A stretch of DNA of 64,000 bases. Origin: Bradyrhizobium sp. BR13661. Lineage in GTDB: Bacteria; Pseudomonadota; Alphaproteobacteria; Rhizobiales; Xanthobacteraceae. Under the pieces are notes generated by a model. That model saw nothing but the letters and a program-made list of their open reading frames with translations, did not search any database and was not told the DNA's origin. Shown piece after piece: positions 25,247 to 34,007 of this stretch; within the stretch, counting starts at the first letter, position 1; every line of letters starts with the position of its first letter. The stretch lies in assembly GCF_029892425.1 (NCBI RefSeq), contig NZ_JARXWB010000010.1, forward strand, positions 1-64,000, in the 5' to 3' direction. A program made the translations under genes and the position numbers.

Positions 25247-26095
25247 TTACTTGCGCAACCGATGCTCTACGACAAAGGCCTCGTTGCTGAGCTTGATAAG
25301 CAACCTATACCACCGACATAGCTCATCGATCACCGCGCCAAGGCGCTCCTTCTGCAGACGGCGATGGTTACTCGCCGCTTCCTGAAGCAGGTTAAAATCC
25401 AGATCGTGTGCCGCTTTCGTTATAGGCTTTGCGAGGTCACTCCGCTCGCGGCGAGCTGCTTCGGTTGCAAGCTCATGAATCATTTCATTCCGCCGCTTGC
25501 GTAATTCCTCGACCTGCTCCGCTAGGGGCAGAAGCGTCGATAAACTCGACGCGACATCCTGCCGTCCGCTTAACAATTGCAGCGCTTCTACGAACACGGT
25601 CTTGAACCTGCCTCGCGGTTCGATGCCGAATTGCCCCTGCCGGTCATACCGATCGCGAGTCTTGTCAAACACCGCCATGATGAAGAAATCACGCATGCGA
25701 TCTGATGCCGTCGAGAGATAAATTAATGCGCCAGCCCGGTGCAGCTCGAAAATCGTTTCGTCGCTGAATGTCTTCCCTTGCGCCAAAGATACCTGGCTAA
25801 GCACAAAACCGATTGACAGCCGCGCCCAGGCCATCAACCCCTCGAAGTCGGTGCCGGATACCATAAGGGATTGCTGCCGCTCGGATGGTGCAGGAGGCGG
25901 TGGCACACCGTCTCGAGTCGAATGCGTCCAAAAGAACCGCTCGTCGCTAACCGGCGGCTCGACTTGCCACATGGCGTAACCGATAAAATCCGGATCGGCC
26001 GTATTTTCATCGACCCATCCATAGGAGCTCAGGGGCCACAGTTTGGCTTCGTTGAGCCGCCGTTCAATCTCGCGTTCTGGATTGTCATCGGTCAT
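25247..26095 (-). CDS. HEPN-motif hypothetical protein (282 aa)
   Basis: A 282-residue, mainly helical protein. The middle has FELHRAGALIYLSTASDRMRDFFIMAVFDK, and about residue 210 shows EQVEELRKRRNEMIHELATEAARRER with RNEMIH, an R-X4-H motif on a helix, as in HEPN proteins. A long C-terminal coiled region (LQKERLGAVIDELCRWYRLLIKLSNEAF) follows. No family name is recognised. It is convergent to the last DISARM gene with a 20-bp gap, so it is likely not part of that operon. It is another HEPN-type protein in this island. Confidence 0.6.
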   Translation of the reverse strand: MTDDNPEREIERRLNEAKLWPLSSYGWVDENTADPDFIGYAMWQVEPPVSDERFFWTHSTRDGVPPPPAPSERQQSLMVSGTDFEGLMAWARLSIGFVLSQVSLAQGKTFSDETIFELHRAGALIYLSTASDRMRDFFIMAVFDKTRDRYDRQGQFGIEPRGRFKTVFVEALQLLSGRQDVASSLSTLLPLAEQVEELRKRRNEMIHELATEAARRERSDLAKPITKAAHDLDFNLLQEAASNHRRLQKERLGAVIDELCRWYRLLIKLSNEAFVVEHRLRK

Positions 26096-26353
26096 AATGC
26101 GACCTCGCCAAGCGAAGCATGCCTTAGAAATTACGATTCATTTTGTAATATCAGCCGATTACGCAACGCAACGGCAAATTCAGCCGATGTTGAGAGATCG
26201 CCTTGCTGCACGCATAATCATGCAACGGTCGAATCCCGTTTTCGGGCGTTCCGCTTAGCTCCGACAAGCATGATATCGCCGACGCTCAACCTCAAGCAAA
26301 CGAAGCCGCACCCAATCCATTTCCGACCGGCGGCGAGCGGGTGCGGGCAGATT
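26096..26353 (+). other. Intergenic gap
   Basis: Upstream of the 282-aa gene (minus) and after the 67-codon frame. Apart from an AT-rich stretch near 26128-26160, which may be the promoter for the minus-strand gene, no gene, repeat or RNA is visible. Confidence 0.4.
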
Positions 26354-26557
26354 TCACGTGCACACTATCTGCGCGATGATGTGGCGGTGTCCGCCGCCCT
26401 CGGCGGCAATGATAGGGCCATCCGTGAACTCCCGCTCGATGACTGCCGACCAGTTGTGGGTGCGCAGCTTCTCGAGGAATTTCGGTTCGGCGTCTCTGCG
26501 AGGGATATCCATGCGCATCCTTTGTCCGGAATCAGAGGCCTGCATTGCCATGCTCAA
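26354..26557 (-). CDS. Possible small protein downstream of the STAND gene (67 aa)
   Basis: A 67-residue frame starting at a TTG that overlaps the stop of the STAND gene by TTGA (26554-26557), with an ATG two codons on. It contains FLEKLRTHNWSAVIEREFTDGPIIAAEGGGHRHI, with no recognised motif. Its support is only the overlap and reading direction; it may be spurious. Confidence 0.3.
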   Translation of the reverse strand: MSMAMQASDSGQRMRMDIPRRDAEPKFLEKLRTHNWSAVIEREFTDGPIIAAEGGGHRHIIAQIVCT

Positions 26558-29500
26558 GCGGTCGCCGAACCGACCACATGATCGCGAAGCGCTATGGCGG
26601 CGTGACTCCCCCGGGAAACGACGGTTGCCAGCAACGCGCGAAAATCCCTCTCAAGATCGGGATCGGCGGAAATCTGCTGGCCTTTGCGCTCCCAACAGGT
26701 CCGCAGGAACGGGATCAGATTTCCTTCAAGACCATCCCGCCAGTCATAGGAATCGAAAGTCGGGACAACCGGCGCCAGCCACCTGATTGCGGGAACAAGC
26801 AGACCGACGGCTGCGGGCTGCATGAGCCAGTAGAGAAAACCGGAAACCAGTCTCGACTTCTTGAACCACCGGCCGGCAGCCCTCGCGAACAGACCTTCCA
26901 TGCCAGAAAGCGCGGCGGCGAATTCCGGCCTTTCGCCGATCTTGTTGATCCTGGTCCCGAGGCCGAGGAGCCAGAAAACGGCGTCATCGAGCTCATAGGA
27001 CCGGCCTGTCGCGGGATCCCATGCCGGGCTTTGCAGGGCGTGCTCGATCATCACGCTCCAGATCTCCGTGAAGCGCTCGGGGGTCTGCGCGGCTCGGACA
27101 CCGACCGTAAACCACTCCCAGAAAAAGCGTTCGATCCATTGGTGGGCTGGCGGACCGCGATCAAGGATGGGCTGCCATAACGTGCGATGGTCTTCGGCGG
27201 CCGTCATGCTAGGGATTGTTCGGGCCACGACGCCATAGACCCAGGCATCGAACTCGTCCGCATGATCTTCGGTTCGCTGCCGCCGGGGATCGTTGATCTT
27301 GGGGATCAGGCCCAGCGTGATGTCGAGAAAAGTCCGAACGAGCCCGAGCCACTTGGCCCTCTCGTCTGGCCGCGCCGCCTCGAGGTCCAGCCAGGCGAAA
27401 GCTGCCGAAAGAACGCGAGTATCGACGCTGAGCCGCCCGCGATGAAGGGTTTCGACTTCGCTGCCGGGGCGGCGCGTGCTGCGCTCGCGGCGACGCATAC
27501 GCGTCGACTCGGGGAATTGGCGCGCGCGCATGGCCTCGATCTCCCTCTCGGCCTGCGCGCTCAATTCGAGGATATCGGGCAGCTCAGTCGGCAACCGTTG
27601 ATCGACAAATTCCTCGATCAGCGCTTCTTTGCCAGCATGATCGTCCTCAGCATCGGTATCGATCCTTAACCTCTGCGCGAGGTTGAGCGCGGGACGCTGG
27701 GCGGCCCACCGGACGGCCAAAGACAGCATGCGATCGAAGTCTTCGCCGAGTTGCTCGCGGCGTTGAGAAGCGCGGACCAGCGTCCTACTTGTCGTGGTGT
27801 AATGGAAGGAGAGTACGCCGCCCGCCACAAGGCAGCGAGCCAAGGCATCGTCCCGGTCATGCGCAAGAAGCGCAACGCCGGCCTCGCCCGCGAAGGAATC
27901 CCATTTCCGGTCGCCGTCGGCAGTTGCGGAATCGAACCGGAGCGGCGCAGGCGGCTGACGGACCATCGATTCCAGTTTGGCGCGACACCAAGCCATGCGT
28001 TCCGGATCGGCCGCGAGCCAGTCGTGATGTTTGATCACCAGCACGGCAATCGCGCCGCAGAGCAAATCCTCGATTCGGTGCAGCGGATCGCCGTCGTTGG
28101 CAAGCCTCGGCGCGTGATCTTCAAGGCCCTGCACGAATTCCCAAAACTGAGGAAGCTGGTCCTGCGGAAAACGCTGATCGGAATCGAGCAATCGCCGCAT
28201 TTGGAAGGGAAAGTTGGTGATCGTCTGGTCCGTGGCGATCCGCTGAAGGTCTTCTTCATTCTTCTGCTTGACCTCTTCCGACCAGTCGAAGCTGACGGCC
28301 ACGCGCTTTCCGTCGCGTGTCTCGAAGCTGTAGTTGTCGGGATTGAGGCGTTCGCTCAGCAGACGAAGGGCTTCTGGCGTTTCCTCGCCGTTGAGGTCGG
28401 AAACCCATCCCGCCCGCAATTGCGCAAGAAAGGCCCGTTCTGCTTCGTCAGCGATCAGCGTTTCGACGATGCCGCCGCCGATATAGAGCAACAAGTCCTG
28501 CCGATGAGGCATTCGATACCACGCGCGGCCAAGATCGATCATGGGACGGGGCTGGTTCGCCCAGAGCCCCATGGCATCGGAACCGCCCGATCTCCGTAAC
28601 GCGGAGATTTGGCGGTCCCAATCGAGAAACAGCCAGTTCTGGAGAAGCGGCTTGAGGATACCGGCGAACAGCGCGGGGCGGTATTTCCCCACATCGAAAA
28701 GAAGGCCGGCAAAGGCAAGCGACTCGCTCTCCCGCAGGATGCGGCTGATCCACGGGGCGATATCTTCGCCACGGTCGATCTTCTCGTAGAGCCAGCGCTC
28801 CACCGCCATCAGCACGCAGTGAACCGTCGAGCCGAACGTGATCGGCCAATCGTGATGCCAGCGAAAGACGTTCGGATCGCCGCACCAGAGGCGAGCTTCG
28901 TTTCCGATGTGAACCGTGAGGCCGTGGCCTTCACAAAACTGTCGGGATGCGAAATTGACGAGCCGCAGCGCGAAAGACAGTCCCTGATCCGGCGCCTCCT
29001 TGAGAAACTGAAGGAAAGGTCCGCGACAGTACAATGGAGGATCGCCGCCATCCCAGTGATCGAGACCGGTCTCGGGCATCGAGCTGCGACCGAAGTCCTC
29101 ATGCTGCGGCGGTTCGATGCAGACCGCCAACAAGACCTCGAGCGCAGCGTCCGGCCTTGCGCGCACGAGCGCCGGAAAGGCCGCAGTGTCGAGACATGCC
29201 TCTTGAAATGCATTCTGCACGCCATCGCGCGGGCCATCTGGCCAAGGATCACGCAGTTCGCCGCGAGGGAAAGTCGGAGGAAACGGCCGCCGCTCCCGCC
29301 TTTCCGGATTCGCCTCAAGGAATTGGCGTCGTTGCTCGCGCTGTCGTTCATGCGCCTGTTCGACCCGAGCCCTGATTGCTGGATCGAGATCGTGCCTCTC
29401 CGCGAGTTCAAGACAAAGCTGCGCGACTTCATCCGGCATTTCAGGTGCGGCGGACAACACGGCCTCATACACAGTCTTGTCGTGGCCGTCGGAATAATAG

Positions 29501-31893
29501 TTGCCCTCGGCATTGAGCGCCTGGACCTCGCGGCCGATGGCCAAGGCGAGCTCGGCGGCCTGCCGTCGCCATGGCATTGGCTGTCCCTCGCCTAGCTCGA
29601 CGGGGACTGACTTCAGCCACAGTGCACAAAGCTTGGCCGCTGCATGCGGAACAAGCCGCGCAACCTCGTCGCGATGGGCGTGGAGCACAGTCAGCATCGG
29701 TCCCCAATAGGGCCAATACGGCAGCCGGAATAGATGGTCCCATTCGCCCGCGTCCTCTGTGTCTGCCAACAGCGCGCCGACCCTCGGATCGGGCAGCGTC
29801 GCGGCAAACATGAAACGGCCGAGCATCAGCGCGAGAAGGCGACCGCGATTTGCCGTCAACGCCTCCCAACTACGCTGAAGCAGCGCGACTGCGTTCGTTG
29901 CGAGGAACAACGCCTCGATAAGTTGATCGCGGATGATCGCACATTCCTCAGTGCCATCTGCCAGACCCTCGACAGCTTGTCGCCAGCGGTCGGGGCCGTC
30001 GTCAGCCTGTTCGAGAAGCCTCTGCCCAAAGAGGCGCATAGCGCGATGCCAGCGGGGCAGCTTGGCACGGGCGCGGACAGAGGGCGCGGAAAGGCCCGGC
30101 TCGCCGACCAGGACGTGTAGGCGAGCCCAGTCGCCAAGCATGTCATGCGTGAAGCGCACGCGCTGGTCGCGGATGCGTACAAGATCGGAGGAAGTCAGGC
30201 TGCCCAGCGCAGCCTGCTCGCTTTGTTCCAATTGCATGCGCGGCACGCTGGCGAGAAGGGTGTCGCCTTCGAGCGTGCCGAGCCGCATGAGGAGATGTGA
30301 GCGGCTGAGCTGGTTAGTATCGCCTTCGACCCAGCGCTCCCATAGCGCGTCGACCAGATAGCTGACTCCAATGATCGACGCCGGATTGATCGCCTTACCG
30401 CTGCGCGCTGCCGCGACCAGCCAGTCGAGGATTTTCAGGTTCGTCAACAAGGGCCGAAGCTCGGGTCGCAACGATGCCCATTGCAACTCCGAGATCGGCG
30501 CGACGAGGCTTTCAACGTCGTCCGCCGATGGAAAATCGAGTGGCGTCGTTCGGTGCAAGGCTGGCGGCAGGCCGGCCTCGATGAAGCTCCGCATAAGTTT
30601 GGGCGCCGGCTCGATCTGGCTCGTGATAAGAAGATGGACGTGCTTCGGACCATTTTCAGCAAGCAGCGCCTGCATCCAGCGGTGCGCGAGGCGCTGCGCG
30701 CGCGGCGAGTAGCGTTCGAAGCTGTCGAAGACGACCAAGCACGGCTCGGGCGATGTAGACAGAATTTCGCAAAGCGGATGAGCGATACCGATGTCGCGAT
30801 CGAACCCGGCTTCTGTGTCGCAGTCGATCGTAACCTCGGCAAGCCATACGCACCGGCCGTAGTCTGCCTTACCGATTTGCTTGGCCAAGGCGGACTTCCC
30901 ACTGCCGGACTCGCCGACGAGAAAACATGCGCGATCCTGATTGAGGCAATCGAGGACCTTAGCGCGCGCGTCATCGCGCGGCAGTGGAGGCAACCCAGAG
31001 ATCTGGCTGCGAATATCGGCCATAAGCTCCTGGCTTGAGCGGTTCAGGACTTCCCAGTCACGCCGATAGTCCGGACGGTCGCGCAGGTCGAATTCGTCAC
31101 GCAGCTCCGCAAGCAAGCCCGCGAGGTCGAGCGATCCGCCTGCCCTGTGGGCGTCGGCAATGGCAACAAGGCGAGACCAGAGGCTCTTGGCCTCGTCGGC
31201 GTCGCCGGACCGCAAAACATTCTGGCAGTCGCGAAGCGCGTGGTCGTGATCTCGTGACGGCGTGGCCTCGAAGTCGAACCGCATCAATCGCACGTGGCAA
31301 AGGAGTTGCAACGCGGCGGCGTCGCTGGCGTCGCCTTCATTACGAAGCTCCTCGGGGCAACGCAGGCTCGCGAACAGTGCCCGCTGCAACGCGGAGGATT
31401 GCGAACCGTCGGCGGCTCCGGGCTCGACAAGCCGCGCGAGCATACGGTCGGACGTCGTGATCAAGGCGTCACTGATCAGGTTCGACCAGGCGTCTTCGAC
31501 ATCATGCGACAGGCTTCCGACCATTAGGGCAACAGCGTCGTCGCTGCCGCGAAGAACGCGCTGGGTCTTGATGCCAAACCATTGCGCCCAGGCGGTGGCA
31601 ACGAAATCCGGAGGGAAGCCCGCGGCTGTAACTTGCCGATCGCTTTTGATCGAAATGCCGGCGGCGCGCCTACCGGCAGAAGCCGAGCACTCGATGACAA
31701 GATCGTCTGCAAGCCAGCCGAGGTCGCGTCCCTGCCACTGCACGCGGTCGATCTTGCCGAACTCCTCGCCGAGCGTGTTGGTCCCGGCCAAAAGATCGAG
31801 AAGAAAGCGCGCGGCAATGCAGTTCTCATTGCGGAAACCAGTTCCGGCAGTGAGCTGAACAGGGGCTCTCTTCTTCGGCGTGGCCTTCTTCAT
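26554..31893 (-). CDS. Large STAND NTPase with N-terminal PD-(D/E)XK-like nuclease domain (Avs-like)
   Basis: A 1779-residue protein. Residues about 18-100 resemble a restriction-endonuclease fold: GTGFRNENCIAARFLLDLL, LADDLVIE (61-68) and ISIKS (80-84), giving the D...(S)xK signature. Next comes a P-loop domain: Walker A GESGSGKS (327-334) and Walker B LVVFDSF (about 387-393), consistent with an AAA/STAND ATPase. About 1200 residues of helical sequence follow, as in the sensor part of STAND proteins. Avs proteins sense phage proteins and activate a nuclease. Which Avs type this is, or whether it is new, is unknown. The start at 31893 is chosen; an earlier Met at 31947 is possible. Confidence 0.75.
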   Translation of the reverse strand: MKKATPKKRAPVQLTAGTGFRNENCIAARFLLDLLAGTNTLGEEFGKIDRVQWQGRDLGWLADDLVIECSASAGRRAAGISIKSDRQVTAAGFPPDFVATAWAQWFGIKTQRVLRGSDDAVALMVGSLSHDVEDAWSNLISDALITTSDRMLARLVEPGAADGSQSSALQRALFASLRCPEELRNEGDASDAAALQLLCHVRLMRFDFEATPSRDHDHALRDCQNVLRSGDADEAKSLWSRLVAIADAHRAGGSLDLAGLLAELRDEFDLRDRPDYRRDWEVLNRSSQELMADIRSQISGLPPLPRDDARAKVLDCLNQDRACFLVGESGSGKSALAKQIGKADYGRCVWLAEVTIDCDTEAGFDRDIGIAHPLCEILSTSPEPCLVVFDSFERYSPRAQRLAHRWMQALLAENGPKHVHLLITSQIEPAPKLMRSFIEAGLPPALHRTTPLDFPSADDVESLVAPISELQWASLRPELRPLLTNLKILDWLVAAARSGKAINPASIIGVSYLVDALWERWVEGDTNQLSRSHLLMRLGTLEGDTLLASVPRMQLEQSEQAALGSLTSSDLVRIRDQRVRFTHDMLGDWARLHVLVGEPGLSAPSVRARAKLPRWHRAMRLFGQRLLEQADDGPDRWRQAVEGLADGTEECAIIRDQLIEALFLATNAVALLQRSWEALTANRGRLLALMLGRFMFAATLPDPRVGALLADTEDAGEWDHLFRLPYWPYWGPMLTVLHAHRDEVARLVPHAAAKLCALWLKSVPVELGEGQPMPWRRQAAELALAIGREVQALNAEGNYYSDGHDKTVYEAVLSAAPEMPDEVAQLCLELAERHDLDPAIRARVEQAHERQREQRRQFLEANPERRERRPFPPTFPRGELRDPWPDGPRDGVQNAFQEACLDTAAFPALVRARPDAALEVLLAVCIEPPQHEDFGRSSMPETGLDHWDGGDPPLYCRGPFLQFLKEAPDQGLSFALRLVNFASRQFCEGHGLTVHIGNEARLWCGDPNVFRWHHDWPITFGSTVHCVLMAVERWLYEKIDRGEDIAPWISRILRESESLAFAGLLFDVGKYRPALFAGILKPLLQNWLFLDWDRQISALRRSGGSDAMGLWANQPRPMIDLGRAWYRMPHRQDLLLYIGGGIVETLIADEAERAFLAQLRAGWVSDLNGEETPEALRLLSERLNPDNYSFETRDGKRVAVSFDWSEEVKQKNEEDLQRIATDQTITNFPFQMRRLLDSDQRFPQDQLPQFWEFVQGLEDHAPRLANDGDPLHRIEDLLCGAIAVLVIKHHDWLAADPERMAWCRAKLESMVRQPPAPLRFDSATADGDRKWDSFAGEAGVALLAHDRDDALARCLVAGGVLSFHYTTTSRTLVRASQRREQLGEDFDRMLSLAVRWAAQRPALNLAQRLRIDTDAEDDHAGKEALIEEFVDQRLPTELPDILELSAQAEREIEAMRARQFPESTRMRRRERSTRRPGSEVETLHRGRLSVDTRVLSAAFAWLDLEAARPDERAKWLGLVRTFLDITLGLIPKINDPRRQRTEDHADEFDAWVYGVVARTIPSMTAAEDHRTLWQPILDRGPPAHQWIERFFWEWFTVGVRAAQTPERFTEIWSVMIEHALQSPAWDPATGRSYELDDAVFWLLGLGTRINKIGERPEFAAALSGMEGLFARAAGRWFKKSRLVSGFLYWLMQPAAVGLLVPAIRWLAPVVPTFDSYDWRDGLEGNLIPFLRTCWERKGQQISADPDLERDFRALLATVVSRGSHAAIALRDHVVGSATA

Positions 31894-32045
31894 GGTGTGG
31901 TAGTCCGTGCAGCCGAGCTTCCTAGAACGTTTCGGGAACATCTGCAATGGGCCGGCGGACTTGCCCCCCAGTCTGAGTTTTCAGGCCCATGCTGGAAGCG
32001 CGCGCCAATCCAATAAGCTATATGTAATAATATCCGCATTTATCA

Positions 32046-32094
32046 ATAAGATATACCTTATAGATTCATTCACAGATAATATGCTATACCTTAT
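32046..32094 (+). promoter_or_regulatory. Operator/promoter region of the HTH-Fic pair
   Basis: A very AT-rich stretch in otherwise GC-rich DNA just before the HTH gene. TATACCTTAT occurs twice as a direct repeat (32053-32062 and 32085-32094), the second ending four bases before the ATG. The first lies in a 16-bp ATAAG/CTTAT inverted repeat (32046-32061). This is a probable operator bound by the HTH antitoxin. The same gap (31894-32097) would also carry the promoter of the divergent STAND gene. Confidence 0.6.
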
Positions 32095-32097
32095 CGC

Positions 32098-32550
32098 ATG
32101 AAGGACGCCATCCGCCATCTCGACAAGCGCTTTTCAAGCTTGCGCTCGCTCGCGAAGCTCCAACGCCCGCCAAGGGGTTGGCTTCGGGCGATCCGCGACG
32201 CCCTGGGTATGACCACGGCCCAATATGGGAAGCGGCTGGGCGTTTCGCAGCCCCGCATCGTGGAACTGGAAAAATCTGAGCAGGACGGCAGTGTCACCCT
32301 CAAGACGTTGCAACGGGCGGCGGAAGTCCTCGGCTGCCGCCTGGTCTACGTGCTCGTGCCGGAACAGCCATTGGCTGAAGTCGTGACCGAGCGGGCCAAG
32401 CTCGTCGCCGAACGCCAGTCGAAGGCAGTCGAGCACACGATGCGGCTGGAAGACCAGGCTGTGAAGGACACGAGGGCCGCCCGCGCGCTTCGCGAGCAGG
32501 CGATCGAAGATTTGCTGAAGCGCCCCGCGCGCCTCTGGGATGAAGAATGA
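32098..32550 (+). CDS. Mobile mystery protein A (HTH antitoxin)
   Basis: A 150-residue DNA-binding protein. A helix-turn-helix (IRDALGMTTAQYGKRLGVSQPRIVELEKSE, residues about 28-60) lies between a basic LDKRFSSLRSLAKLQRPPRGWLR lead and a long helical tail. It matches the family named 'mobile mystery protein A', which is nearly always paired with a Fic protein as an antitoxin/regulator. The stop overlaps the next start (ATGA, 32547-32550). It likely autoregulates through the repeats upstream. Confidence 0.85.
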   Translation: MKDAIRHLDKRFSSLRSLAKLQRPPRGWLRAIRDALGMTTAQYGKRLGVSQPRIVELEKSEQDGSVTLKTLQRAAEVLGCRLVYVLVPEQPLAEVVTERAKLVAERQSKAVEHTMRLEDQAVKDTRAARALREQAIEDLLKRPARLWDEE

Positions 32551-33131
32551 CCGATCTTCACGCTGCCGACGATCATGCGACTCCACTGACGCAGGCGGAA
32601 AAGGAAGATCTCATTCCAACCCATATCACCCTGCGCAGCGAGCTGAATGAACTCGAACAGCAGAATATCGCAACCGGAAATCGGTGGGCGTCTAGCCGTC
32701 GCCACGTCGTGACCCGCGAGAGCTTTCTTAAAAGCCTGCACCGCCGCATGTTCGAACGTGTCTGGCGCTGGGCTGGAAAATACCGGACAACAGAACGCAA
32801 CCTTGGCGTCGCTCCTCATTTGATCGAGGTCTCGCTTCGTCAGGTGCTCGACGACGCACGATACTGGGTCGAGCACACATCCTATCTGCCCGATGAACTG
32901 GCGGTGCGCTTCCATCACCGGCTGGTCTCGGTGCACCCCTTTCCAAACGGAAACGGCCGCTGGTCCCGTTTGGCGGCCGACGTTCTGATCACGCAACTCG
33001 GCAGCAAGCGTTTCACCTGGGGTGGTGCGGATCTTCGTGCCGCTGGCACGGCTCGCGACACCTACATCGCCGCACTCAAGGCCGCGGACAATCACGATTT
33101 CGCGCCACTCATCGCGTTCGCGCGATCCTAA
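32547..33131 (+). CDS. Mobile mystery protein B (Fic-domain toxin)
   Basis: A 194-residue Fic-fold protein. The catalytic loop reads HPFPNGNGRWSR (canonical HPFx(D/N)GNGR, His as base), after FHHRLVSV. Fic toxins AMPylate or otherwise modify proteins. An N-terminal LTQAEKEDLIPTHITLRSELNELEQQNI region is typical of the B-type partner. It is coupled by overlap to the HTH protein upstream, which supports a toxin-antitoxin pair that stabilises the island. It lies 221 bp before the tRNA-Arg remnant. Confidence 0.88.
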   Translation: MTDLHAADDHATPLTQAEKEDLIPTHITLRSELNELEQQNIATGNRWASSRRHVVTRESFLKSLHRRMFERVWRWAGKYRTTERNLGVAPHLIEVSLRQVLDDARYWVEHTSYLPDELAVRFHHRLVSVHPFPNGNGRWSRLAADVLITQLGSKRFTWGGADLRAAGTARDTYIAALKAADNHDFAPLIAFARS

Positions 33132-33352
33132 TTGGTATCACGGCCGAAGCTCGGGTAACCGATTCACACTATCCCGCGACCACACCCCCATCAGAGATCT
33201 TCTCGATCGGCCGCACGGTAACTCCCCCCGGTAGAAAAGGCGCGGCATCGCAGAGGAAATTTTCTCCAGACTAAAACCCAGGCTAAACGGAAATCTTAGT
33301 CTGGGGTTGTGTCAGGCCGCTCTCGATATCCAAGATATATTAAGGTGACAGA
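33132..33352 (+). other. Gap with inverted repeat near the attachment remnant
   Basis: No gene is visible. CCAGACTAA (33266-33274) and TTAGTCTGG (33296-33304) form a perfect 9-bp inverted repeat around 21 bases, about 50 bp before the tRNA remnant. It could be a terminator for the Fic operon or a recombination-related site. Confidence 0.45.
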
Positions 33353-33396
33353 TGGCGCGCCGGAACGATTCGAACGTCCGACCCTCGGATTCGTAG
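33353..33396 (-). pseudogene. 3' half of a tRNA-Arg(ACG), probable attachment-site remnant
   Basis: Read on the minus strand, this is the 3' half of tRNA-Arg(ACG): anticodon loop CTACGAA, a matching TCCGA, a T-arm GGACG-TTCGAAT-CGTTC, and an acceptor strand ending in CCA, lacking one G compared with the expected 11 bases. The 5' half is replaced by unrelated sequence from 33397. Tyrosine recombinases often leave such 44-45 bp copies, with crossover in the anticodon loop. The anticodon stem does not continue beyond the loop. Confidence 0.75.
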
Positions 33397-33696
33397 TCAG
33401 TCGGCGGCTCGCGCAGGCGGAGTTGAGCTCAACGACATTCAGAGCAACCCACCTATATGCACGACTTAGCCGCCGATTCAACGACCTCAGCATTAACTTG
33501 TTCACCTCGGGTCAGCCCTCTGCGACCGTGATGGGTCGCCCGAGCTTATTCCTAGATTAGCCGTGAGAGAGATTTTCGCCTCCAACAGGAACGGCGTTGG
33601 TTGTGTCCGATGGACCCACATCGACGGGTTCAGCGAGAATTTCATCCGCTACATCCGGGAGATCGAAGCCCGCGACTGATGATAGCTGGAGCGCCG
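33397..33696 (+). other. Gap between tRNA remnant and HTH gene
   Basis: About 300 bp with no supported gene. An open frame runs through it but is a translation of the tRNA fragment, not a protein. Confidence 0.5.
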
Positions 33697-33957
33697 ATGA
33701 AGAGGAGACGGGCCATGACGGGAATGCACAAGGCGCAACGAGAGGTGCCAGCGCCAACGCAGCGGCTGTTCCTGACACGCCGGGAGGCTGCCATCGAATT
33801 GCGGATGTCGTTGGCAAAACTGGACCGCGTGATCGCGCGCGGCGAACTGAAGGCAAAGAAGCACGGACACTCGGTGGTAGTGATGGCGAGCGAGATCAGG
33901 CGCTATATCGAGCAATGGCCCGACGTACAACCGCGCGCCGTTCGTGGCGCGCGGTGA
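33697..33957 (+). CDS. Excisionase-like helix-turn-helix protein
   Basis: An 86-residue basic protein with FLTRREAAIELRMSLAKLDRVIARGELKAKKHGHSVVVMASEIRRYIEQWP. It is a MerR/AlpA/excisionase-type winged HTH with the usual 'wing' arginine-rich pattern and a late helix. The 33697 ATG follows GGAG by five bases; 33715 is also well served. Its end faces that of the integrase across a 50-bp gap. It is likely a recombination-directionality factor or regulator. Confidence 0.65.
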   Translation: MKRRRAMTGMHKAQREVPAPTQRLFLTRREAAIELRMSLAKLDRVIARGELKAKKHGHSVVVMASEIRRYIEQWPDVQPRAVRGAR

Positions 33958-34007
33958 AGACTAATTTTCAGCTAGGAGCCTTCCGTCGCGTCCCCAACGC
34001 CGCATAT

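Noticed and set aside
33309..33560. Open frame with PERFERPTLGF
   Set aside because: It is a translation through the tRNA-Arg fragment, a known annotation artefact.
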